Below, piece after piece: positions 1 through 12,320 of a stretch of DNA of 64,000 bases (positions are counted from its first letter, which is position 1; each line of letters begins with the position of its first letter). Source of the DNA: Prunella strophiata (lineage: Eukaryota; Chordata; Aves; Passeriformes; Prunellidae); assembly GCA_036583965.1 (NCBI GenBank), contig JAZBQD010000017.1, forward strand, positions 24,028,385-24,092,384. The letters are read 5' to 3'. A program made the translations under genes and the position numbers. The notes beneath the pieces are model-generated. The model was not told the origin of the DNA. It was given only the letters and a program-made list of their open reading frames with translations, and made no database searches.

Positions 1-303
1 ACCTGACTCTTAATTGAATGCATCAAGTTTCTTGTTATATTATGCACCCAGTGTTAACAGTGATTGTTGTTTACAATCTCATCTGGATTCAAAAGATTAA
101 GTAATGCAAATTGTTTTATAGTTTCTTTATAGAGCTTGTTTAATGAAACAGATTTCAAGGCTTATGCTCTGTTTGGAGCTACACAGAAACAGTGACTATG
201 GATAAGACCTGCTGCTACTAATGTTAATTATTATGCTCATGGAAAATAACTGCCCTCTGCATTTGTAAATATTGCTGTTCTGTTAATTTATTAGTAATAA
301 TAC

Positions 304-525
304 AAAAGGAAAAGAAAAAGAGGAAAAAAGAAAAATAAAAAAAGAAAAAGAAAAAGAAAAAGAAAAAGAAAAAGAAAAAGAAAAAGAAAAAGAAAAAGAA
401 AAAGAAAAAGAAAAAGAAAAAGAAAAAGAAAAAGAAAAAGAAAAAGAAAAAGAAAAAGAAAAAGAAAAAGAAAAAGAAAAAGAAAAAGAAAAAAAGAGAA
501 AAGAGAAAAATAGAGAAGAGAATAA
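304..525 (+). repeat. (AAAAAG)n hexanucleotide microsatellite, tract 1
   Basis: An almost pure purine tract. A G falls at every sixth base from 344 to 488, giving about 25 uninterrupted AAAAAG units. Degenerate A/G edges lie on both sides, with a single T at 336 on the left. The six-base period equals two codons, so all frames stay open and give artefactual dipeptide or polyphenylalanine ORFs on the minus strand. The tract has mirror symmetry and strict purine/pyrimidine strand bias. I see no retroposed body or target-site duplication around it. Confidence 0.97.
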
Positions 526-1631
526 AACCAGCTTGCTCCATCTCACCTCCCTGCTCCTCTATCTTTCCACCTGTACTTTCATTCTCTCTCTGAATTTCTG
601 CACAACTCCTGAGAACCAGAAGGAGTGACACTATGCATGCTGCGGGCATTTTCAGCAGGTAGAAGAGTTCAGAGAGAGGACCTGCAAATTTATCTGAATG
701 CTTTCAGCCTCCTCCAGAGCAGTCAGCCACTGAAATAAATGGAATAACTGTGTGTATGACTTCATGCACACTGGCCAGCACAGTGCCATCTTCCTGGTAT
801 GTCTCTCCTTGGAATAATATCACACTGCCAGGCTTGGTCTGGGTTGTACCACCATGTATCAGAAGTTGCTCTTCTGGGAAAGGCAGTCATGCTTGCTAGC
901 TGTCAGGGCAGATTGCCAAACACCCTTTATTTATGAGATTTTTTTTTTTAATTCATATGCAAATAATTAATGTCAGCTTTTTCTATGCATTACAGACCAT
1001 GAAAAATTGCTAAATATTTAGGGCATCATTAGCAACTCATTCAATCAGTCAGAAAAAAATATTAAATCCTTGTGTTTGGACAATATGTGTGAGGATAGGA
1101 TTTGTCTTCCACTGGGACCAGGCTGGCAAGTGCAAGGAGCTGAGGGAAGCCCCCTGCACTTGGGGCAGGAGCACTGCACATGTCCTAGGCAGAGCTGCTC
1201 ATGGGGAAGGCTCTGGGGAAAAGGTCCTGTGTTCTGTTCAGCACAAAGCTGAGCAGGGACAGAAGGGCTGAAAACAAAGATTTTCCCCAGTGATAATAGT
1301 GGGTCAGTTGGTCCAATCCCTCCTTGGCAGGTTTTCAGTTCCCATGGGATAACACTCAGCAACCAGGTCAACAAGCAGAGCATTGAACTGGAGACCTGCT
1401 ATGTTCCCTAATGACCTGAAGTGCCCTGGAATCAATTCTATGGTCTTAAAAATATTTTCAGATTATGGAATCAGTCTCTGGATTATTATTTTATTATGGA
1501 GAAAGATTTTTCCTCTCTAGTCATTCAAAATTTTACTGCTTTATGTAGTGAAGAATCTTTTAAAGAAAGGAATTTGTAAATTCTAATATGATTCAAATTA
1601 TGATCTCCCTGATTCCTGCTAAATATAAGCA
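526..1631. other. unique sequence, no gene seen
   Basis: AT-rich unique DNA with one GC-richer patch at about 1085-1270. A 112-codon minus-strand ORF (1045-1383) crosses that patch. Its predicted peptide is Cys- and Pro-rich and resembles no family I recognise, so I do not call it a gene. Confidence 0.5.
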
Positions 1632-1840
1632 GAGAATCTCAGAATCATTTAGGTTGGAATAGACCTCCAAGATCATTGGGGCCAAGCCCTGGCAGATCAC
1701 CACCTTGTCAACTGGACTAAAGCACATACCACAGACATATTTTTCTTGTACACCTCTGGGGATGTTGACTCCACCACTTCCATAGGCAGTCATTTCCAAA
1801 GTTTGGCAACACATTTTACAGTAAAGGAAGGAACCTTTGA
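1632..1840 (-). mobile_element. CR1 LINE 3'-end fragment
   Basis: Read on the plus strand, the segment opens with AGAATCATTTAGGTTGGAAT followed by AGACCTCCAAGATCAT. This is the reverse complement of the conserved avian CR1 3' terminus. A further CR1-like stretch follows (GACTCCACCAC, then TTCCAAAGTTTGGC). The element therefore points left with its 3' end near 1632. It is 5'-truncated, as most CR1 copies are, and too short and diverged to encode anything. Confidence 0.88.
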
Positions 1841-3984
1841 AGATTCTTCAGCATGTAGGATCATTTCATATAGATATTCCATATTCATATAGATATTCAC
1901 CTTTTTTCTCTATATTCTCTTCTTTATAGATATTTGCATTTCTATATTTTTAGTAAACATCAGAGATGAACTTATACAGGCTATGTAGTATCTGTGATTA
2001 ATATACTAACCACATAAATAATAATTTTCTGTTCTCTGTGCATATACAAAGTTTTTCACTGTCATTTGTACATTTTTATATATATTTTTTTTAATTGCAG
2101 CAGACAACTTATTTATCCCTAAATTTGCTGAAGAATGCTGAATTCTAGTGCAGTATAAGCCTCCCGTTTCTCCTTCTGTCATCAGAGTTCAGCTATGGAG
2201 ATTAGATTTTAAGGGCCCCATTATTCACTGTTTACACACCCTGATCATTGATTAAGTTAGTATGAGTACACAAGGAATGTGGAGCAGATTGAAAATCAGG
2301 AACAAGCTTTGTTCATTGTGACTTTAAAACATATACAGAACAAATCCTACTTATATTTAGTTGTACTGCTTCATAGCTGATATTTTTTTCAGGCTTTTTA
2401 AAATAAGGTGCAATAACAGAATTGGTTTTAGCACTGCCTTCTAGCTGAACATTAAATAAAGAATCTATCTGAGCAAATCCTAGTATTTGTCTGTAGCAAG
2501 CAGCCTTAGTTCATGCCATGATGTTCCACAGATTGTAGATCACACCATGATCTAAGACTTAATTTAATCTATGAAGTGATTAAACTTATACACTGGCATC
2601 TAAGAGTAAATGCCAAATTAGTGCTTCCAAAAAGATCTTCTTACCTAACATATAGGATCAATATATATTAAAAATTACTTGGTTGTGGGGTTTTTTTTTT
2701 AATATGTGTATTGACTTAAAACCTCTTTGATAAATAAAAAGCTGGAAAATTAGCATGTGAGAGAACAAGCAAGATGTCTCTTCTGATCCTTCTTCCTGGT
2801 TTAGAGTTTTTGGCACAAGAAAAAACTTTCAATATTCTGCTGTTAGGCAGTAGTTGACACATGTATTCTATATTGCAGATAACCTCTATTGTAGATTGTT
2901 AATATAGAATTTTGTGTTCAGAACAGCAGACACTATCCTCTTCCCCACCTCATTCACTACAGTACCTTTAAGAAGAAGCTTTAACTGGTCAGTGATTGGA
3001 AGATATTGATCTCCAAGTCTACAGTAGGCTCATCAATATGCACTCTTTCAGTAGAAGAACTAGCATGCTCAGGTAATTAGCATTATCTATCCTTCCAAAA
3101 GTAAAAATGCATTAAAAACATTATCAACATTGCCAATATTTTTCTTTTCCTGTCTTTACTTTGTGTAGAAATGATCTATGAAGAAAGTTAGGGAAAATAA
3201 TGAAATGCCACTGGGTACATTTTATCTTTGGATTTTCATCTCAGCTATGAAAAGACAAAAAAATTTGCAAGATTCTTAAAAAGGTGTAAAAAAACATTAG
3301 AACTTTAGGTCATTTGTATTCACCAGAATCTACTTGTGGGTCACCAAACTCAGGTCATTATTCGCTTTACCTTCTAGTTATTAAGAGCACAATTTAGAGG
3401 TTCTGATCTAAGAGGAACCAAAGCAATAATCTCTTTATTTTACTATGCCTAAGCTGTTTATATCTAGTTATGGCATTGTAATAGTCCCTATAAAGGTATT
3501 TCAACAAATACATGGACATATATGACAGTGCCTTTTTTTCTGAAGACTTGAGAACTACAGAAAAAAGCAAATGCTTTGCACAGTCCTTATATACAGACAC
3601 TCTCTGGAGAAAAAATCATGACCTGTTGTTTTAAAAACCTACATAAATTATGCTCTTCTTCAGCCACATGGGTACTTTAAATGATTGAAAAAAAAAAAAA
3701 TCCAGGAAATATAACATCAGTCTTCTGCACCCATATGGGAAAATTTATTTAAATTATATGCTGTGTGCACTCTGCTCAGTTCAGAACCTTAGCTCCAACT
3801 CTGATAGTCTCATTTTCTAGTACCTTGCCTACTTGTAGGTTTTTAAATGACAGGCTTTTGAACAGAACTGCACAATAAATATTGTGGTCATAGTGACAGC
3901 TTGGGTAAATCAGTTGGTAGACTGTGCAGTGCACATGAGAAAATGGTCCATTTTGCTAATCTGTATTCTACACACATGGTTCAC
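1841..3984. other. unique AT-rich sequence, no gene seen
   Basis: No convincing ORF, RNA gene or recognisable transposon. The only structure is a small direct repeat of TTCATATAGATATTC at 1865-1879 and 1884-1898 (spacing 19). The short minus-strand ORF at 3394-3600 looks like chance. Confidence 0.5.
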
Positions 3985-4359
3985 TGTCATGGTTTAGGAA
4001 TGGAAGTGATCCCACTGAAACACCCCAACCAGTGCACTGTTTGCTCGTTCCTTGTTCCCTCCCCTCTGGTGGCGAGCTGGAGAGCATAACTGGAAGGACA
4101 AAAGGACTCACAGGCTGCTGTAAGAATAATTTACTGGAAACAGCATTGAGATAAAATGATCAGTAACAGTATCAATATTAAGGGCAAAAGTGAGCACTCA
4201 CCACTATTCCACATGGAACCCCCAACATCACCTGACCCTGCCAGGCTGCCTGACCTGTAAGGGACTCCCTTTCCCCAAACCCAGAAATGGCATGAGGTGG
4301 TACAAAGCAGACTCTGGGCCCTGGCCATGCCACTCCTGGCAATTGCCAGAACCAGGACA
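3985..4359 (-). mobile_element. solo LTR of an endogenous retrovirus, 375 bp, with target-site duplication
   Basis: The segment starts TGTCATGGTT and ends AACCAGGACA, so it has the TG...CA termini and imperfect inverted ends of a retroviral LTR. The five bases before it (3980-3984) and after it (4360-4364) are both TTCAC, a perfect 5-bp target-site duplication. No primer-binding site, polypurine tract or gag/pol-like sequence adjoins either end, so this is a solo LTR left by LTR-LTR recombination. The minus orientation is inferred because avian LTRs I know often end AAACCATGACA. The ORFs overlapping this segment are incidental. A 5-bp duplication fits ERVL-like or some other avian ERV groups; the exact family is not assigned. 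Confidence 0.85.
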
Positions 4360-4364
4360 TTCAC

Positions 4365-5510
4365 AAAGTCTTTGGTATCGCCTGTTCCATTCCTTACTCT
4401 CTTCTGTACTTTCTGCACACAGCTCTGCACAGCAGGGATGAACACTTTTAGCTTCGGAGGAGCCAGGGACTGATGAGCATCAGTTTATTGCTATTTATGA
4501 TTTATGATAGAATTTGAGAGGAAATAGGGCAGAAAACTGTAGTTGCACTTTGTCTGTGTAAAGTCTGCCGGAGATCCAGAATTGGGACATTCTTCTTATA
4601 GGTTAGATGCCTTGCAGCAATGACAACAGCATAATTTTAGAGGCCATTTCTGAACCTCTGCACATGCTGAAATCCTGTTCTTCAAGGTGCTCAGTGTCTC
4701 TAGCTTTTTTCAGTAGATCCAGGATTTAAGGAGAACATATTTATTCTAGATACTATGAAGAGAAGTGGTGTTTTTTTAATAGTAACTTATGATTGAGCAA
4801 TACTTTCATTATCCTTGTTATAAACTTGATGTCTTCAGTAAAATAGGAGAGAATCAATACAAAAAATAATTTTAATACTCATTGGAGCTGGTATTCACAA
4901 GATTATTCATCTATTAAAACAGCTCAAGGCAGTCAAGAAATTATGCTATACACAAAACAACCAGACCAATACAATTGCTTTTCTGGAAATATTCCATAAG
5001 GCAAATAGAGAGATCCTTCATGTTTAGATTATTGTTTTTTACCAGGTATAAAATATTTAAAAACCAAAACAAAGGCACAAGAATAAAGAGGATTTGCTCT
5101 GAATTTCCTAGCATTTTTGTCCTGCAGTATATATTTCACCATTTATTTCTCTATAATTTTGCTACTTGAGTTTATTGTGTGCCTGCACAAGAAGAGCACA
5201 GGTACTGGAACAGAAGGATTGCATTAGGTGAAGAGTACACAACAGTGCAGAGCAGAACTCTACTTGTCTGAACAGTACTTTCTCTAGAAATTGCATTGAT
5301 TCTGTTTAAACACTTTATTCAATCATCCATCCCAGCCCTCTGAGGGCTAATGAGCATGATAAATTCTGCCTTGTTTCTCTTGACTTTACACAGATTCATT
5401 CCACGCTGACATCACAAATGAGTCTAAGAAACAAACTGGAAAGCAGAGAAGGTTGAGGAAAGCCTTAAGAGAAACATTTAACTTTTTCATTCATTGCATG
5501 CAAAAATGAG
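4365..5510. other. unique sequence, no gene seen
   Basis: Diverse AT-rich DNA with short unsupported ORFs only. No transposon, tandem array or structured RNA could be recognised by eye. Confidence 0.5.
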
Positions 5511-5940
5511 CAACAAACAGAAGGAAGTGGAAGCCACTGTGCTGCTGAAAAGCTATGACTTAGTTGCCATTACCAAGAATTAGTGTCAAGAATCCCATAA
5601 CTGGAATGTGGATACTGATGGCTAAAGGTTGCTCCAAAGGGAAGCAAGAGGAAGAAAGGGTGGAGGAGTTACTCTGTACATCAGAAGTGACAGAGATTGT
5701 GAGGAGCTGTCTCTGAAGAACAGCCCTGAGCAGGTCAAAAGGTTATGGGTAAGAATTAGAGACCAGGGCAATAAAGGGACTGGTGTGGCCAGTGTCCCTA
5801 CAGACCCCTGATCAAGGGGAGGTTATTGATAAGGCTTTCTGGCTTCAGCTACACATCCACATCTCTTGGAAAAGTAACACAGCAAGCTGTAGTCAATCCA
5901 GAAGACTCCTGGAATGCATGGAGCCGGTAGCAGTTGAGAA
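5511..5940 (+). mobile_element. CR1 LINE fragment, ORF2 endonuclease region (broken)
   Basis: The segment matches the endonuclease-coding part of CR1 ORF2 on the plus strand. A block reading TATGACTTAGTTGCCATTAC is followed by a Gly/Arg-rich stretch, translated around 5644-5690 as REARGRKGGGVTLYIRS, then LWVRIRDQGNKG around 5740-5775. CR1-like similarity continues to about 5940 (AGTAACACAGC...CAGAAGACTCCTGGAATG). In-frame stops at about 5580 and 5811 and the absence of the downstream reverse-transcriptase region show a dead fragment truncated at both ends. Confidence 0.82.
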
Positions 5941-7517
5941 AATTATATAATATTTTATAGTCAAATCAATGCTTTATATAGTTAAATATTTGATCAAAGG
6001 CTTCTAAACAGCCTGTAACTAATACATGGCTTTTCACCTAAATTCTCTTGCCTCTGTATGAGTGAAACAATTTCTTGAATCTCCTGAAAGTTGCTGCATC
6101 TATCTGGAAGACTCGGACTGTCTCCATGTACGGCCATGTATGTTACCTCTGTTACCTTTATAGAGCTGTTTCTGCAATTATCCCTACTATTCAGAAAGCA
6201 AGAGATGAAGCAAATTGCCAATGACTTATGTTAATTTTCAGAAAGCTGTTTACTGCTCCTTGCATTTCTTTATCATTTTATTTTCAAACTTGTTATTTCA
6301 ATTGGCAGGCCTGAAGGAATGGTTGCAGCAGTCCCAATGTAGAGGGGATGTTGTTTTTTAACTCTTTCTGAAAAGACAGGAACACAGTCTTTGACATGTC
6401 ATTTGTCATGTATCTAGAAATGTTAAAAAAACATCTTAAGAACCAGGAAATTAATAACAATTAATTATTTTGCCGAAGTGTTACCCAAGGCTTATTTCAA
6501 TCAGCATTTATTTGCAGAAATTGTTTATAGGGTATCAAGCTACATAAACTTGTATCATAGCTCTTTGTTTTTGTTTTTGTATGCAGTCCATGACAACCAT
6601 CTGCTTAAATTGACATGTTTGGGGTTTTCTTAGTCTCATTCAGTCTAACTGATATTAAAATATTGACAGCAACAGTTTCTATGGTGCATACCGTTTAACA
6701 AAAGGGCTGCTGCTATATAGGCTCTTTTTGGAATAAAATTGAAAGTTTGTACAATAACACACACATAATCTGGAACAAATTATATTTTTACAAAAATACA
6801 GACATAAAAGAACTAAATAAAAATTTTAACTACTCAAATATTTTATATTCCTAGAAATAAACCTCATATTTTTTTCTTCAATGATTCAAGTGTAACATGC
6901 AACTTCTAAGAAAATAGAATATGTTTACTGACTTTAGCTTTCATTCTCACATTGAGCTTTCTTTTTTTGTTTCTTTGTTTTCCATTAGGTAACAATTTTT
7001 TTTCACTGGAAAGATATGGATACTGTGGCATATTTCAGTAAAATAACTTTTGGAACTCAGGGGATTGGTATTGGCTCCTTCTGCTTCAGCTCAGGGAATT
7101 GCTGAGGACATTTAATTATTTTCAACTCTAAACTGTTGGTTTACTTCTACAGTGAGAAAAAGATGCCTGAAAGTCATTATAGATGATTTTTTTCCACACA
7201 GAAAGGCGTGCTTTCAGTTCAGTTCCTAACAGTCAGATGTCCCAGTCATAAAACATCATCCCAATTTATTATATTTGCTTGGGTTTTGGGCATTGCTGTC
7301 CTTGTAGTTTTTTGTGTGGTTTGTGTATTTGGTGGGACGCTGAAGTGGTATCAATTCATACCATCAGAGAAACTGATAAATCCCTTCCTTTACTTGCACT
7401 GTAACAGCACCAACTCATGGGTGTTGTATCTCTGGGAAATCTGAGTTGGGGTTGTACAGCTGTGCTGGGAATACCCAAATAGGAAAAATATCTCCATTAG
7501 TCTGGAGCGTGGCCCTC
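5941..7517. other. unique AT-rich sequence, no gene seen
   Basis: No recognisable repeat or gene. Many short T- and A-runs occur, and the ORFs are short and lack codon structure. Confidence 0.5.
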
Positions 7518-7840
7518 TGTAGTGGTTTTGGTTCACTAATTTGAGATTTTTGGCTAAAGCTCTAACTAATGTGGTAGGTTCAGTTTTGGCTAAATGCCAG
7601 TGCACTCCCTAGAATCTACTAACTCATTTCTTCTTGTGAGATATGATTAGGAGGAAGGCAAAGAATACCATCTAGAGCTTATGTAGACATAAAAATAACT
7701 TCATGCCAATAAGCAGTTAGGAACAAAAAAAGGGAAATAATATGTGAAGATCTTATTTATTTATGGCATTTATATTTAAACTTAGCCTACAGGTTTACAG
7801 GGATCCCAACATTCAGACCTTGGAAAAAATATCCCTGCAG
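7518..7840. mobile_element. possible decayed ERV LTR remnant
   Basis: The stretch begins TGTAGTGGTTTTGGTTCAC. It contains TTTTGGCTAAATGCCAGTGC and ACTAACTCATTTCTTCTTGT, then an A-rich part. The order and wording resemble avian LTR sequences that open with TGTNRTGGTTT. I could not find a matching CA-terminated end or a target-site duplication, so both the identity and the right boundary are weak. Confidence 0.35.
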
Positions 7841-8600
7841 GTCAGACAGATGAATATCTTGTTTTTTTAACACAAATATTAGAGAAATTATTGAGAAAAT
7901 TTTCTTTGAAAAAAATTAGTTGTGAAAAGTGCAAACAGTCCTGACTCATCCATTCCCATAAAGAGAACTTAATTTTCTCACTTTTCTGAAGGTTAAGTGA
8001 TGCAGCATTTCACACAATATATCAATTAAAATCAAGTCACATACTCAAAATCTCCAAAATGCTGTGGTTGGCTATGGATGAACCTCATTGTCTGCCCAGC
8101 AGGTAGTGGAACCTTAGTACTCCTTTGCAGAAATTTACATGACATACTCTTGCCAAACAACAGTAATATTGATCATTCCTCCAGATCTGTGCAGAACAGA
8201 AATTGAGAGAAATTATTCTATGAGAATTATTTCTCCCCCATTAATTGACAGTCTCAGCTGGTGCAAACATAGTCTACCACAAAGCATTGCTTCCTTTTAT
8301 TCTGGTTTATTGTTGCTTGATTGAATTCCAGAGGAATGTAATGGAGTCAAAATTTTGCAAAATTAGGTAAATCTTGACAGAAACTTCAACTAATACAAAA
8401 ACAAAATGAAAAATCAGCTTAACCTTTTCATAGGAATGTAGTCTATTTGTAAATATTTATTAGAAAAATAACCCATGTAAGCCTCCAATGATGTGCTTGA
8501 ATGTAATTTTCTTTTGGACCAACTTTTAATTCTGCATACAGAATGTTTTCAATATAAAACAGAAAATGTCACAAAATGCCAAGGCTCCAAAATGTCACTG
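7841..8600. other. unique AT-rich sequence, no gene seen
   Basis: No ORF of interest and no recognisable repeat before the purine tract starts at about 8601. Confidence 0.5.
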
Positions 8601-8938
8601 AGGGAAAGAAAAAGGAAAAAAAAAAAAAAAAAGTGGAAAAAAATGGGAAAAAAAAAAAAAAAAAGGGAAAAGGAAAAGGAAAGGAAAAGTAAAGGAAAAG
8701 AAAAAGAAAAAAGAAAAAGGAAAAGAAAAGAAAAAGAAAAAGAGGAAAAGAAAAGAGGAAAAGAAAAAGAAAAGAAAAAGAAAAAGAAAAAGAAAAAGAA
8801 AAAGAAAAGAAAAAGAAAAAGAAAAGAAAAAGAAAAAGAAAAAGAAAAAGAAAAAGAAAAAGAAAAAGAAAAAGAGAAAAGAAAATGGAAAACAAGAAAA
8901 AAAAAGAAAAAGAAAAAGAGAGAAAGAAAAAGGAAAAA
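8601..8938 (+). repeat. degenerate (AAAAG/AAAAAG)n purine tract, tract 2
   Basis: About 340 bases almost entirely of A and G. It mixes AAAAAG hexamers (clearest at about 8830-8875) with AAAAG, GGAAAA and pure A runs (about 8616-8632 and 8648-8662). The few interruptions include a T in AAGTGGAAAA, one in AAATGGG and a C in AACAAG. It is much less pure than the tracts at 0.3 and 39.2 kb, suggesting an older or interrupted array. The long Lys/Glu-rich plus-strand ORF and Phe/Ser-rich minus-strand ORFs across it are artefacts. Confidence 0.95.
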
Positions 8939-10163
8939 ATGTTGAGCCCACATCAAGGGTAATTGAAATAAATATGCTTGACTGGTAGTGAACAGCGGTT
9001 TTGCAGGGAATATGATTTTATACATTTTGTATCCTATTCATTTTCATGACACTGATGAAGAAATATTAAAACTGTGTGAGTGCTTAGGGCAAATTAACTT
9101 ATCAATTACATGTATGGGACAATGGAGACTGAGTTTATTTCACCATTTCTAATTTCAATAAAACTGTAATTACTAACTTGTGGTATCTTCATGGAAATCT
9201 GCATTTATTACCACTTAATTTGAAGTCAGTGACTGGTGTATACTTAACTTTTCTGCCATCTAATGCAGAGTATTAGGAGGCAGCTTAGAATCAAGCAGTC
9301 TTTCTTTTCAATACTCATAGCAGTTTCTTCTCCACAATTGTCTGAGCTGAATTTTGCCTGTGACAGTAAAGAAATTGGTTTAGTTCAAAACAGTAAAGAG
9401 AAATTTAAATTTGCTCAAGGACTCCAGTGTGTCTGCCTTTCTTTTATTGTCCTTGTACATGTATATCTCCTTTCTTTGAACACATATGAGGCTGCATTAT
9501 AGATTCTGCCACTGATACATTGAATAATACTTTATTTTGAGTGCAGTCTCACAGAAACTGCACTGATAGATGATACTTCATGTGAATCAGTCTGGAATGT
9601 TGTAGGGAAGTGCTGGCAGCAAACTATTTCTTGCATCCCTGTTTAAAGTAAAAGAAGTACAAAATCCATTATTACTTTGTTTCTTATAATAAAAGATAAA
9701 GGAATGAGAACACATATTGGAAAAAAGCTTTGTGAATTCCCTTGTTTCAGGAGAAAGAAATTTGCACTTGCCAATTCTTTGTTCTTTTATTAGTTTGTGG
9801 TTTTTTGAGGGCATGGGGGGTTATGGCAATCTGCTCCTTCCTCCTTATCACCTGACACCTGCACAGTATATGGACCACCCACAAGTGACAGAATTACTAG
9901 ATCATGAGTGGCAGTAAACCAGATCAATCAGTATCATGCATTTGGAATCCATGTTGATTCATGTGTGGTCATGTACTCGAAATAAAGTAAATCCTAGGCC
10001 AAATTTTGTCTTTCACAACACTCATTCTAAAATAAATAAAATATGAAGTGAAAAAAAAAGAAACTGGTGTGTACATACCATACATGACCCACACGGAATG
10101 GGAATTGGTGGTCTAAGAAACAGAATAATGTGATCATCTGTAGAGGAAATTTTTGAGTTTTAA
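8939..10163. other. unique sequence, no gene seen
   Basis: AT-rich DNA with short ORFs only (for example 79 codons at 9263-9502, plus). None resembles a known protein, and no repeat family was recognised. Confidence 0.5.
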
Positions 10164-10998
10164 GTGATTGGATGAGGGAATTAAAAGTTTATGTAATAAA
10201 CATGCTGCAGAAAACAAAGCTGGATTAAGAAAAACTAAAAAAGGTAAACAAAGCAAAGTCTTGCACCTAGGTCTGGACAATCTGAGATATAATCACAGGT
10301 TGGGTGGAGAAGTGATTGAGAGCTGTCCTTCAGGGAAACACTTGGGGGTGGTTGTTGATGAAAGCCTCAACACGAGCTGGCAGTGTGTGCTCACAGCCCA
10401 GAAAACCAATGGAATTCTGGGCTGCATCCAAGGCAGCATGCCCAGCAGGTTGAGGGAGGGGATTCTGCCTCTACTCTGGTGAAACCCCACCTGAAACACT
10501 GCATCCAGCTCTGGTGTCTCCAGCACAAGAAAGACATGAAAATGTGGGAGCAAGTACAGAGGACAGCCAACAAATTGGTCAGAGGACTGGAGGATGTCCT
10601 TTAGAAAGATAGGCTGGGAGAGTTGGGGCTATTCAGCCTGGAGAAGAGAAGGTTGTGTGGAGACCTCACAGCAACCTTCTAGCATCTAAAGGGGCCTACA
10701 AGAATGCTGGAGAGGGACCTTTCATTGGGAACTGTAGTGGTTGGACAAGGAGAAATGGGTACAAACTGAAAAGGGGAAATTTGGGTTAGATATTACAAGG
10801 AATTTTGTACTGTGAGGGTGGTTAAACACAGATTGTCCAGCAAGGTTGTGGATGCCCCAGTCCTGGCTGTGTTCAAGGCCGGGTTGGGTTGGGGTCTGAG
10901 CAACCTTGTCTAGTTGGAGTGTTCCCATAATGGCAGAGGGGTTGGGAGTAAATGGTCTTTAAGGTGCATTCCAATATCTTAATATTTTGTGATTGTAA
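10164..10998 (+). mobile_element. CR1 LINE 3' portion: ORF2 C-terminus and 3' end (broken)
   Basis: This is the 3' part of a CR1 retroposon on the plus strand. It runs from the late reverse-transcriptase region (TGGATGAGGGAATTAAAAG at about 10166) through the conserved C-terminal module (GCATCCAGCTCTGGTGTCTC at about 10501; GGGAGAGTTGGGGCTATTCA at about 10616) to the 3' end (AATGGTCTTTAAGGTGCATT at about 10951). The frame open to 10482 ends there. The homologous frame continues in another phase (10383-10604) and then stops, so there is a frameshift near 10470 and a nonsense codon at 10602-10604. A block of roughly 100 bases expected between about 10227 and 10250 seems to be missing. It is not functional. 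Confidence 0.9.
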
Positions 10999-12297
10999 GA
11001 AATTCAGGACAATATTAGCGGTTTAGAAAAAAAAAAAAACCTTGAAAAAAAGATTTTTTTCAGATTGTGGTGATCAAGAAGTTAACAATGAATGATCAAG
11101 GTTGTAAAAGAAGGTACTAGGTTGCATACTAGGATGAAATGTGAGCAGAGGTTTTAGAAGTGTTTAAGAATTGTTTGCTTTAAGAAAATGCTTACCATTA
11201 GTAAGGTATTGTGTCGGTAGGGTTTTTTTTCCTTGTTTTGTGCAGCTTGAGAATAATGTACTACATTTTGAAGAACATATGGATCACTAAAAATTATCTG
11301 AAATAGCTGGATGAGACAGATTAGGGGTATGAAATAAATCACTTCTGAAAGGAAGTTAAAGAGCTTAAGATATTTAATTCTAAAGATAATAAAAGAACAC
11401 AGAGATAAAAAACAGAAATCAGGTATACCAAGGCTTTTGCAAAGATCGGAAAGAATATATTGGCTCAAAATGCAGCACAAAAAAATCACATAGTAATTTT
11501 CAGTTTATTTTTATTTCAATTCATAAAGGTAACAAAACAATACAATGAATCACTTAAAAGGATGGGGATTCTGTGTAATGAGCAAATGATACAATATATC
11601 ACATGTTTTAAACAGTGACAATAATAGGCTAGTCCTTGGGTCTTTTCTAGTCTTATTTTTCTATAATTTTAATTCTGAGAATCAGAACAGGAAGATTTTC
11701 TTAATTCACTGTTATCTAGTAGTATGACATTTAACCTCATATTTTGCAGACTTGTGCTGTAAATCTTTAGGAGATACCAGTTGTGATATCAATGTTAAGA
11801 GCAGTATTTTCCCTTGAAAGTAGCTTGGGTAGATGGTACAGTTGATTTAATGGATTGTTCCCTTATTGCTAGTACTTGTTCTAGCAGTTCACACTGTGCT
11901 AATTTATACTTTCCCTTAGAGCGTGAACATCAAATGAGCATTTTTATAAATAAATATACTGTGAGTGTAGGGTGGGTAATGAAAAATCACTGAGCTGTGG
12001 ACTACACTTTTGAAAACATTTTAAATCTTTAACTCAAACCTCAAAGCCCTGAAACTTTAGGGGACTAGCTTTGAAATAGTCACTGTTAAAATATCTCAAA
12101 AATAATCTGGGGTTTTTTGGAGTTTAGGAGAAAGATGCATAAGTGAGGAGGGAAGAAATGAAAATACTGATTAAATGTTATGATTTTATTGCAAAAAAAA
12201 ATAGTATTAAATTATTATTGTCCTCATGTCCCTTTGTGTGAGTAATTTTCAAGCTGGAGTCAGATTCTGTTGAAGTTTCTGGAAATATTCCCACTAG

Positions 12298-12320
12298 TTT
12301 TTTTGTTTGTTTGTTTGTTT
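12298..12320 (+). repeat. (GTTT)n microsatellite
   Basis: A T-run followed by about five GTTT units. It ends in TTTTCCAG, so it would also read as a splice-acceptor-like sequence, but nothing downstream supports an exon. Confidence 0.85.

Noticed and set aside
224..649. Poly-Phe and Ser-Phe ORFs over the first hexamer tract, and similar Lys/Glu/Phe ORFs at 8.5-9.0 and 39.0-39.6 kb
   Set aside because: They are translations of AAAAAG/AAAG microsatellites, which have no stop codons in most frames; there is no flanking coding signal.
4131..4445. 104-codon minus-strand ORF
   Set aside because: It lies mostly within the solo LTR and has no viral or host protein similarity.
5511..10998. The endonuclease piece at 5.5 kb and tail at 10.2 kb as one plus-strand CR1
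   Set aside because: They are more than 4 kb apart with no RT sequence between them, longer than the roughly 2 kb expected.
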